8,310 nucleotides of DNA, taken from positions 1 through 8,310 of the forward strand of contig URJC01000095.1 of assembly GCA_900548135.1 (NCBI GenBank), given 5' to 3'. Positions 1 through 5,718 of this stretch are shown piece after piece. This DNA is from an uncultured Odoribacter sp. Its GTDB lineage: Bacteria > Bacteroidota > Bacteroidia > Bacteroidales > Marinifilaceae. The position numbers and the translations under genes were made by a program. The notes below the pieces were generated by a model. It did no database searches, was not told the origin of the DNA, and was given only the letters and a program-made list of their open reading frames with translations. The first letter of the stretch is position 1, and each line of letters opens with the position of its first letter.

Positions 1-141
1 TTTCAAAATGCTGAGGTTATTATTACCGGTGGAAATAGCCATTTTCTGAAAAGTTATCTAAATTCCGGGATTCTGTTTTGTGAAATTCTTGGATTTCTCG
101 GTTTGAATGAAATATTACAATATACTAAAAAGTTCAACTAA
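1..141 (+). CDS. coaX: Type III pantothenate kinase, C-terminal end (5' truncated by window)
   Basis: Reading frame 1 is open from the first base to a TAA at 139-141, giving the last 46 residues of a protein. They contain VIITGGNSHFL and then EILGFLGLNEILQY. This matches the end of CoaX-family pantothenate kinases, where a T-G-G-(D/N) motif near the C-terminus is followed by a 'LvLkGLnxIL' segment. CoaX is an ASKHA-fold kinase that phosphorylates pantothenate in the first step of coenzyme A synthesis, in the cytoplasm. In Bacteroidota it commonly sits just upstream of a TPR/lptC/hemolysin-like cluster, as here; this is from memory of gene order. The catalytic part lies outside the window. The call rests on a short tail plus context, so it is good but not certain. 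Confidence 0.77.
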   Translation, partial: FQNAEVIITGGNSHFLKSYLNSGILFCEILGFLGLNEILQYTKKFN

Positions 142-164
142 TTATTAAATTTATTCGGAACTCC

Positions 165-195
165 TGTGTATTTAGAAAAAATAGTAATATTTTTG
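165..195 (+). promoter_or_regulatory. Candidate Bacteroidota promoter for the TPR-lptC-CNNM cluster
   Basis: TATTTTTG at 188-195 fits the Bacteroidetes -7 consensus TAnnTTTG exactly. TGTG at 165-168, 19 bases upstream, is a one-mismatch version of the -33 TTTG element. Spacing is in the normal 19-21 range. Transcription would start around 202 and leave a leader of about 60 bases before the ATG at 266. The surroundings are AT-rich, so a chance match is possible. Confidence 0.4.
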
Positions 196-265
196 TCAGT
201 AGAGATTTTTTAGTAATTGGTTATAAAAAGTTAAACTACAATCTGGATTTATAAATATCAAGATC

Positions 266-1588
266 ATGAAAAGAATTATTGCTTTAGCGTTCGGAGTTTG
301 TCTCATTGGAGGAGTGGCAAAGGCACAAACTTTGGAATCCAAATATGGTGTAGATAGTGTGAAAACGATAGAGAATGTTTCTATTTATACTGAATTTGTA
401 AAGCAGAAAAATTATACGGATGCCCTTCCTGCTTGGTGGTATGTATTCAATAATGCTCCTGAATTTCAGATGAGTATTTATGCCAGAGGGGAAGAAATTA
501 TGTTAGGTATGTTCAGAAAAACAAAGAATTATGCCTATATTGATACGCTGATGATGGTGTATGATCAACGGATGAAATATTTTGGAGATGATCCTAAAAG
601 AGGAGAAGGATATATTTTAGGAAGAAAGGGTGGAAATCTGGCTATATTCGGTAAGAAGGATGCTCAGACCCAGAAAGAGGCCTATGGCTATCTGATCAAA
701 TCTTTTGAGTTGCAAGGCATGAATTCAGATCCTAAAACGGTGCAGATTATGTTTTTTACTGCCGGAGAATTGTTGAAAAATGCAACTATTGAGCGGGATG
801 AGTATGTTAATTTATACATGAAAGTTTCTGACTTTATTGCGAATGAGTTGAAAAGTGGCCGGTCTCCAGAGAAGACTGCAGAGATGAAGGCTAATGTTGA
901 TGCCTTGTTCTTTAATTCGGGTGTTGCTGATTGTGAAACATTGGATAAAATGTTGACTGCTAAATTTAATGCTAATCAGGATGATCTGGATAATCTGAAA
1001 TCTATTTCTTCTTTGTTGCGTCGTAATGAATGTGTTGATTTGCCTTTATATGCTGCAGTTGCTGAGAAGTTGTATGCTTTGGATCCGGCTGCAGATGCCG
1101 CTTATAGTTTAGCGATCATGTTTCTTAGACGTCAGGATTATGACAAAGCAGAAAATTATTTGCAGGAAGCTATTCAAAAGTCTGAGGATAATGAAGCAAA
1201 AGGTGACTATTATGTGAGATTAGCCCAATTGAAATTAGCTAAAAAACAATATGCTGCAGTGAAGTCAAATGCGCTCGAGGCTTTGAAAATCAACCCGAAT
1301 AACGGGCAAGCTTTACTTTTGATAGGAAAAGCGTATGCTTTCTATAGTCCTTCTTATGGAGCAGATGCTTTTGACCATGCTTCTGTTTTCTGGGCGGCTG
1401 TTGACAAATTTGCACGGGCAAAACAAGTGGATCCGAGTGTGGCGGAAGAAGCCGATAAACTGATTTCTACTTATTCCCCTCATTTCCCGAATAAGGAAGA
1501 AGCCTTTTTCCGGAGTGTAACTGAAGGAAGTGCTGTTAAAATCGGTGATTGGATCAATGAAACAACGAAAGCCCGTTTTGTAAAATAG
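266..1588 (+). CDS. Secreted tetratricopeptide-repeat protein of the envelope cluster
   Basis: A 440-residue protein with a clear signal peptide: MKRI, a hydrophobic core (IALAFGVCLIGGV), then AKA-Q, so it should be exported after about residue 20. The middle is helical. A recognisable TPR block lies at about residues 270-360, with paired helices such as AAYSLAIMFLRRQDYDKAENYL and an A-L-x-I-N-P-N repeat boundary. The C-terminus (about 403-440: YSPHFPNKEEAFF, GDWINETTKAR) resembles a conserved ending in Bacteroidales TPR proteins next to lptC. Likely role: a periplasmic or outer-membrane-associated scaffold in envelope biogenesis, inferred from its neighbours; no catalytic motif is visible. 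The ATG at 266 puts the signal peptide exactly at the N-terminus. The lptC start follows 11 bases after the stop, so the two are probably cotranscribed. Confidence 0.85.
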   Translation: MKRIIALAFGVCLIGGVAKAQTLESKYGVDSVKTIENVSIYTEFVKQKNYTDALPAWWYVFNNAPEFQMSIYARGEEIMLGMFRKTKNYAYIDTLMMVYDQRMKYFGDDPKRGEGYILGRKGGNLAIFGKKDAQTQKEAYGYLIKSFELQGMNSDPKTVQIMFFTAGELLKNATIERDEYVNLYMKVSDFIANELKSGRSPEKTAEMKANVDALFFNSGVADCETLDKMLTAKFNANQDDLDNLKSISSLLRRNECVDLPLYAAVAEKLYALDPAADAAYSLAIMFLRRQDYDKAENYLQEAIQKSEDNEAKGDYYVRLAQLKLAKKQYAAVKSNALEALKINPNNGQALLLIGKAYAFYSPSYGADAFDHASVFWAAVDKFARAKQVDPSVAEEADKLISTYSPHFPNKEEAFFRSVTEGSAVKIGDWINETTKARFVK

Positions 1589-1599
1589 AATGTGGTTTC

Positions 1600-2175
1600 A
1601 TGAAAATTATTTTTTCACGTATATCTTATATTCAAAGCATTATTGTTCTGCTGGGAACAGTAATGCTTTTGTCTTGTAAGAATGATGTCCGGGAAGTCCG
1701 GGAATTGGTTGCCAACGAAGAAAAACCGGAAATGACGGGATATAATTTGGTGATGATTTATTCTGATTCTGCTAAAATTAAATATAAGGTAATTACGCCT
1801 GAATATTTGAAAATGACCCGGGGAAGTGAGAAATATGAAGAATTTCCAAAAGGGATATATGTTATTTCTTATGACAATAATGGCGGGATGATGGGCTCTA
1901 TTAAGTCAAAATATGCCAAGAAACTGGAAGATGAAATGTTATGGGAGGCCCGTAATGAGGTGGTGATTGTAAATGCGGAAGGGAAGAAACTGGAGACCGA
2001 ATTGCTTTTTTGGGACATGAAAAAAGAGATCATTTATTCTGACCGGTATGTAAAATTGACGTCCGACGGTCAAATTATTGAAGGAAATGATGGTTTTAAA
2101 TCGGATCAGAATTTGAATAATCCGGTATTTTATGGTATCACCGGTAAAGTTGCAGTTGAAAAGAAAGAGCCTTGA
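1600..2175 (+). CDS. lptC: LptC-family LPS export lipoprotein
   Basis: A 191-residue protein with a hydrophobic N-terminal segment ending in a lipobox, LLSC at residues 23-26, so Cys26 is probably lipidated. The rest fits the LptC/YrbK beta-jellyroll: MTGYNLVMIYSDSAKIKYKV, then VISYDNNGGMMGSIKSKYA, and near the end LFWDMKKEIIYSDRYVKL plus a segment with the IIEGNDGF motif. These correspond to the repeated LptC/OstA strands (mutation of 'inner membrane' LptC to a lipoprotein is usual in Bacteroidota). LptC links the LptBFG ABC transporter to the periplasmic LptA bridge that moves lipopolysaccharide to the outer membrane. It starts 11 bases after the TPR gene, and its TGA overlaps the ATG of the next gene by one base, which points to one operon with coupled translation. 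Confidence 0.88.
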   Translation: MKIIFSRISYIQSIIVLLGTVMLLSCKNDVREVRELVANEEKPEMTGYNLVMIYSDSAKIKYKVITPEYLKMTRGSEKYEEFPKGIYVISYDNNGGMMGSIKSKYAKKLEDEMLWEARNEVVIVNAEGKKLETELLFWDMKKEIIYSDRYVKLTSDGQIIEGNDGFKSDQNLNNPVFYGITGKVAVEKKEP

Positions 2176-3428
2176 TGACGATGACGTTGATCATGATATT
2201 AGTTTGTTTGCTATTGTCTGCTTTTTTTTCGGGCATGGAAATTGCTTTTCTGACCTCAAATAAGTTGCGGATAGAAATAGACAAGGCCAATAAAGGAATA
2301 ACCCAATCCATAATTGATCTTTTTGTATCCCATTCCGGGATGTATATTACGACTATTTTAGTTGGAAATAATGTCGTAATGGTGATTTATGGTATTTTTA
2401 TGTCGCAATTGCTAGCTGGGCAATTGGAGATTTTTCATTTTTCCGTTGGGGTGGAATTGTTTCTGGAAACGGTTATTTCAACTTTGATTATCTTGTTTTT
2501 TGCGGAGTTTTTACCCAAGACTGTTTTCAGGTTGCGTTCAAATTTGTTTTTGAAAATATTTGCAATTCCGGTTTTCCTTTTTTATTTGTTATTTTTTCCC
2601 CTTTCTTATTTTTCTGTCTGGTTAGGAGGAATTCTGTTGCGTATTTTTACCGGTCGTAAACTGGGACAGAAAGAGCCTAACCGTGCTTTTGGAAAAGTAG
2701 ATTTAAATAATTTGATTGAGGAAGGAGAAACGGATATGCGGAAAGAGGAGGAGAGTCATGAAATTAAACTTTTCCGCAATGCTCTGGATTTTTCAGAAGT
2801 GAAGCTGCGTGAATGTATTGTTCCTCGGCCGGATGTCGTAGCTTTATCTATAGATAGTACTATTGAAGAATTGTCACAGTTGTTTATAAAAACGGGTTTA
2901 TCCCGGATTTTAATTTATAAGGATAGTATTGATGATATTATAGGATATGTCCATATATCTGCTTTGTTCCACAATCCTCCGGCAATCGACAAAGCACTGA
3001 GTAAGGTGTTGATTGTTCCGGAAACAATGCCGGCACAACGTTTGTTAAATCTGTTTTTCAAAGATCAGAAAAGTATCGCTGTGGTAGTTGATGAGTTTGG
3101 AATAACTGCAGGAATTGTTACTATAGAAGATATTATGGAAGAAATTTTTGGTGAGATTGAAGATGAACATGATCATTTAAATTTGAAAGAAGTGGTGGTG
3201 TCAGATCGGGAATATATTTTTTCCGGTCGTCTGGAAGTAGATTATTTGAATGAAAAGTATCATTTGGGGTTGGAAGAACGGGAAGAATATGAAACCTTGG
3301 CTGGTTTAATCCTTTATTTTAACGAAAGTATCCCTCAGGAAGGAGATGTGGTAGAAGTCGGAGAGATGACTTTTAAAATTCTGAGTGTTAAAAATGCCAG
3401 AATTGAGGAAATAAAGGTGATGGTATGA
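2175..3428 (+). CDS. CNNM/DUF21-CBS-CorC domain membrane protein ('hemolysin family')
   Basis: A 417-residue integral membrane protein. DUF21/CNNM domain: hydrophobic spans at about residues 4-24, 57-80, 94-113 and 127-156, with the family signatures FFSGMEIAFLTSN and AEFLPKTVFR. Then two CBS domains (about 214-264 and 277-331), the second ending in VVDEFGITAGIVTIEDIMEE. A CorC_HlyC domain follows (about 337-417). Relatives include CorC/CNNM proteins linked to Mg2+/Co2+ efflux and flavobacterial GldE; the substrate here is unknown. I choose the ATG at 2175, which overlaps the lptC stop as TGATG. A TTG at 2172 would add one residue, and ATG 2181 is a further alternative. In many Bacteroidales a periplasmic peptidyl-prolyl isomerase gene follows (recollection); here a terminator follows instead. 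Confidence 0.9.
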   Translation: MTMTLIMILVCLLLSAFFSGMEIAFLTSNKLRIEIDKANKGITQSIIDLFVSHSGMYITTILVGNNVVMVIYGIFMSQLLAGQLEIFHFSVGVELFLETVISTLIILFFAEFLPKTVFRLRSNLFLKIFAIPVFLFYLLFFPLSYFSVWLGGILLRIFTGRKLGQKEPNRAFGKVDLNNLIEEGETDMRKEEESHEIKLFRNALDFSEVKLRECIVPRPDVVALSIDSTIEELSQLFIKTGLSRILIYKDSIDDIIGYVHISALFHNPPAIDKALSKVLIVPETMPAQRLLNLFFKDQKSIAVVVDEFGITAGIVTIEDIMEEIFGEIEDEHDHLNLKEVVVSDREYIFSGRLEVDYLNEKYHLGLEEREEYETLAGLILYFNESIPQEGDVVEVGEMTFKILSVKNARIEEIKVMV

Positions 3429-3477
3429 TTTTTTGACTTTGAGCGGGAATTGTGGGAATACGAATCCCAAAATCATA
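3424..3477. repeat. 9-bp inverted repeat around the CNNM gene stop
   Basis: TATGATTTT at 3424-3432, covering the stop codon, is perfectly complementary to AAAATCATA at 3469-3477. A smaller TGGGA/TCCCA pair lies inside, near 3453-3469. The RNA could fold into a long imperfect hairpin directly upstream of the terminator hairpin. Possible role: 3'-end stabilisation. The arms are AT-rich, so chance cannot be excluded. Confidence 0.4.
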
Positions 3478-3478
3478 T

Positions 3479-3517
3479 AAAAAAGAAGATGTCCCCCTCA
3501 CGGATGTCTTCTTTTTT
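3479..3517. terminator. Bidirectional intrinsic terminator between convergent genes
   Basis: The arms at 3479-3494 (AAAAAAGAAGATGTCC) and 3502-3517 (GGATGTCTTCTTTTTT) form a 16-bp stem with two G-U pairs and a 7-base loop. The six-T run ends the + strand transcript and the six-A run becomes a T-run on the - strand. The element lies 50 bases after the CNNM stop (+) and about 90 bases after the sigma-factor stop (-), so it can terminate both converging transcripts. Confidence 0.85.
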
Positions 3518-3554
3518 ATGAATATGAGGAGAGTATATGATTATATTCTGATGG

Positions 3555-3584
3555 ATCCGGACGGGATCATTACCGGGCCCGGAT
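3555..3584. repeat. GC-rich inverted repeat downstream of the sigma-factor gene
   Basis: ATCCGG (3555-3560) pairs with CCGGAT (3579-3584), and the 10-base palindrome CCGGGCCCGG lies at 3573-3582. On the - strand this begins about 23 bases after the sigma-factor stop. No T-tract follows on that strand, so it is not a classical intrinsic terminator. It may be a pause or 3'-protection hairpin, or the remnant of a repeat. Confidence 0.4.
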
Positions 3585-3606
3585 AGGGGATTACATAATT
3601 GTACAA

Positions 3607-4188
3607 TTATTTTGTTTTGTTGGCATGCGCTTCAATCTGCCGCCAAAAAAGTAAGATGAGGAATCTGTGGTTACCCAACATTTTACGTAAAAACTGGAAA
3701 GAACGTCCCATTTGTGTTTTAACCGTATTTATACTGATTTGCAGCATGTCGGCTACTTCCTGGTATTTCTTACCTTCCAGACAGATCAGGGTAAAAATTT
3801 TTCTGCGTTCTTCGGGTAATTGGCGGATGGCGGCGTATAAAACTTCAAGTTCTTCGTTGTACGTTTCAGTTGCCTCTTCTTCTTCACTTATTTCCTGTTG
3901 TAGGGAAGCATGACGTTTTTCCCTCCGGCGACAGCCTCGGAGGTCGTTCAGTGCGGCATGTTTGACACTTTGGAATAAGTATTTTCCGATGCCACCGTCG
4001 AGATGTTCGAACCGGCGACTGATCCAAAAATCTACAAAACAATCCTGAACGACATCTTCTGCAGCTTCTGCATTATTTAACAGATGATTGGCAAATAAAA
4101 TTAAGGCATCATAGTAAGCGTCGAACAATTCCCGGAAAGCTGAACGGTCTTCCTTTTTCAGGCTTTCTAATATTCTTTTTTCATCCAT
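3607..4188 (-). CDS. FecI-like ECF RNA polymerase sigma factor
   Basis: A 193-residue protein with only sigma regions 2 and 4, the usual ECF layout and length. Region 2 covers about residues 15-83 (FRELFDAYYDAL, then AEDVVQDCFVDFW, the core-binding and -10 recognition part). An acidic linker (EISEEEEATE) follows. Region 4 covers about 115-170 (IRQLPEERRKIF, LEGKKYQEVADML, ISINTVKTQMGRSFQFLRK), a helix-turn-helix for the -35-type element. The hydrophobic tail FLILLFW is common in Bacteroidota FecI-type sigmas. I choose the ATG at 4188 (MDEKRILESL); a TTG at 4197 would add three residues. It is divergent from the FecR gene, which should encode its anti-sigma, and probably directs transcription of the receptor operon. 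Confidence 0.93.
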   Translation of the reverse strand: MDEKRILESLKKEDRSAFRELFDAYYDALILFANHLLNNAEAAEDVVQDCFVDFWISRRFEHLDGGIGKYLFQSVKHAALNDLRGCRRREKRHASLQQEISEEEEATETYNEELEVLYAAIRQLPEERRKIFTLICLEGKKYQEVADMLQISINTVKTQMGRSFQFLRKMLGNHRFLILLFWRQIEAHANKTK

Positions 4189-4211
4189 CTTACCCAAGCT
4201 TCAAATGTGGT

Positions 4212-4243
4212 GCAAGATAGAAAAATTGTCGAATATGACCAAA
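4212..4243 (-). promoter_or_regulatory. Candidate promoter of the sigma-factor gene
   Basis: On the - strand, TTTG (complement of 4240-4243) is followed after 20 bases by TATCTTGC (complement of 4212-4219), a partial match to the TAnnTTTG -7 box. It lies about 24 bases upstream of the ATG at 4188, leaving a short leader. The -7 box has two mismatches in its last four bases, so this is tentative. Confidence 0.32.
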
Positions 4244-4371
4244 TGGACCTGTCGGCAGAGTAAAAAGGAAGTCTGTGATAGGTGAAAATAAAAGAGACTT
4301 AGTAAAGCCTGGGAGAGCAGAAATTTTCATTAAATAATAAATTTCATCAAAAAAATGAGAAATATTGTCAC

Positions 4372-4386
4372 ACAAAATCGTTTTGT
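4372..4386. promoter_or_regulatory. Palindrome in the sigma/anti-sigma divergent region, possible operator
   Basis: ACAAAA-TCG-TTTTGT is a perfect 6-bp inverted repeat with a 3-base centre, ending 17 bases before the fecR ATG at 4404. Its right half contains TTTG, the Bacteroidota -33 motif, but no TAnnTTTG box follows at the right distance. It could be a protein-binding site controlling either divergent gene, or a small hairpin in the fecR leader. This is inferred only from symmetry and position. Confidence 0.35.
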
Positions 4387-4403
4387 CGGTGCTATTAATA
4401 AAA

Positions 4404-5594
4404 ATGAGTAACATGACCGAGGAACGATTATATGAAATTGTGGCTTCCCGCCTGAGTGGAGAAAAGCTGACGAAGGAGGAGGACGACGAATTGCAGAATT
4501 GGCTGGACTGTTCTGAAGAAAATCGCCGATTGTATAAGTTATTACAATGTTTTTGGAATAGTGGACAGGCTTTTCGCGACTTGGGGGGCCCGGACCGGAA
4601 TGGAGCTTATCGCCGGATTACAGGTCGTTGTTTAAGATCGCTCAGGAAAAGGAAAATCATCTTTTACAGGAAGTTGGCCGGGATCGCTGCGGCTGTATTT
4701 CTGCTTGCCGGTTTGACTTTAGTCTGGCAGTTCAGCGGCACAAAACCGGAACTGTCCGGTGAAGATTCGGATTTGGCCGGTATAATGCCGAATACGGTTC
4801 GGCTGGAGTTGTCGAATGGGGAGTACGTAAATCTTTCCTCCCGGACTACAGTTCCGGTACGGATTTCGGATGTACAACAAGCGGCAGTGGTTTGTGATTC
4901 TAACCTTTTAAAATATACTGCCGACGATGAGGTGCTGCCGGAGGCACCGGAATATAACACCTTGATCGTTCCTGTCGGAGCTGAATACCGTTTGTTATTG
5001 AGCGATGGAACGCAGGTATATCTGAATGCCGCCTCGGAGTTACGTTATCCTACGCGCTTTACCTCGCAAAAGAGAGAAGTTTTTTTGAAAGGAGAGGCCT
5101 ATTTCGAAGTCAGTCGTGATACGACCCGGCACTTTACGGTCAGGACGGCCGGTATGGATATAGAGGTATACGGCACTTCCTTTGATGTCGATGCTTATGA
5201 AGACAACCGCGAAGTATCGGCCACTCTGACTTCAGGAAAGATTAAAGCCCGCTGTCAGGGACGGGAATACGATCTTGTCCCGGGACAACAAGTCCGTTAT
5301 GACCCGGCAACAGGAAAGACGAAGGTGGAAGAAGTGTGTACAGAAGTATATACTTGTTGGAAAGATGGTTACTATTATTTCGAGGCTGCCCGTTTGGAAG
5401 ATATTATGCAGACGCTTTCCCGTTGGTATAATATACAGGCTTTCTTTGTACAGCCTGAGCTCAAAGATATTGAATTTACCGGCCGGTTGAAGCGGTATGA
5501 AGAGGTCGGACAGTTATTCCGGAAATTTGAACAAACCCGGAATATCCGTTTTGAACGAAAAGGAAACAGCGTGGTTGTAAGCGGCAAAGATTAG
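4404..5594 (+). CDS. FecR-family anti-sigma factor
   Basis: A 396-residue single-pass inner-membrane regulator. Cytoplasmic sigma-binding part: residues 1-84, with EEDDELQNWLDCSEENRRLY typical of the FecR N-terminus. Membrane helix: about 85-109 (IAAAVFLLAGLTLVW). FecR domain: about 185-285 (VPVGAEYRLLLSDGTQVYLN, FLKGEAYFEV, VYGTSFDVDAY). C-terminal DUF4974-type domain: about 323-393 (LEDIMQTLSRWYNI, ending in RKGNSVVVSG). The periplasmic part should contact the receptor STN domain, and the cytoplasmic part holds or activates the ECF sigma. I prefer ATG 4404 (MSNMTEERLY). ATG 4413 is equally usable, and a TTG at 4365 would add an unlikely leader running over the palindrome. It is divergent from its sigma gene, whereas co-directional pairs are the more familiar arrangement. 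Confidence 0.93.
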   Translation: MSNMTEERLYEIVASRLSGEKLTKEEDDELQNWLDCSEENRRLYKLLQCFWNSGQAFRDLGGPDRNGAYRRITGRCLRSLRKRKIIFYRKLAGIAAAVFLLAGLTLVWQFSGTKPELSGEDSDLAGIMPNTVRLELSNGEYVNLSSRTTVPVRISDVQQAAVVCDSNLLKYTADDEVLPEAPEYNTLIVPVGAEYRLLLSDGTQVYLNAASELRYPTRFTSQKREVFLKGEAYFEVSRDTTRHFTVRTAGMDIEVYGTSFDVDAYEDNREVSATLTSGKIKARCQGREYDLVPGQQVRYDPATGKTKVEEVCTEVYTCWKDGYYYFEAARLEDIMQTLSRWYNIQAFFVQPELKDIEFTGRLKRYEEVGQLFRKFEQTRNIRFERKGNSVVVSGKD

Positions 5595-5615
5595 TTTTAA
5601 GACTGTGGAAAATAA

Positions 5616-5644
5616 AAAGCCGGAAATTCCCCATCCCCGGCTTT
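5616..5644 (+). terminator. Weak hairpin after fecR, possible partial terminator
   Basis: AAAGCCGG (5616-5623) and CCGGCTTT (5637-5644) form a perfect 8-bp stem with a 13-base loop, 21 bases after the fecR stop. The T-tract is only three bases, so termination would be incomplete at best. Its position suggests it separates fecR transcription from the receptor gene, which would then use its own promoter. Confidence 0.5.
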
Positions 5645-5650
5645 AGTATA

Positions 5651-5706
5651 AAGTATTCTTTCTGTGTCCCTGAGAAAGATCAGATTGAATACCATGTTGA
5701 ATACTT
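5651..5706 (+). promoter_or_regulatory. Three GAATAC/GTATTC elements upstream of the receptor gene
   Basis: AAGTATTC at 5651-5658 is the exact inverse complement of GAATACTT at 5699-5706. A further copy, TTGAATAC, lies at 5685-5692 and repeats at 5697-5704, giving a 12-base direct period. All lie within 70 bases of the receptor ATG at 5719, and I find no TAnnTTTG box in this gap. The elements could be an operator, part of an ECF-sigma promoter, or a leader stem. Function is inferred from position. Confidence 0.4.
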
Positions 5707-5718
5707 AATTACAAATCT

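Noticed and set aside
3599..3913. 104-codon frame on the + strand
   Set aside because: Antisense to the sigma-factor gene, whose sigma region 2 and 4 motifs are unmistakable.
4190..4414. 74-codon frame on the - strand covering the sigma/fecR divergent gap
   Set aside because: It spans the promoter region, overlaps the fecR start, has no family resemblance and ends just before the sigma gene start; more likely chance in AT-rich DNA.
4664..4960. 98-codon frame on the - strand
   Set aside because: Antisense to fecR, low-complexity Ser/Thr-rich translation, no start context or domain.
5275..5587. Short frames on both strands within the 3' part of fecR
   Set aside because: Both overlap the well-supported C-terminal domain of FecR in other frames.
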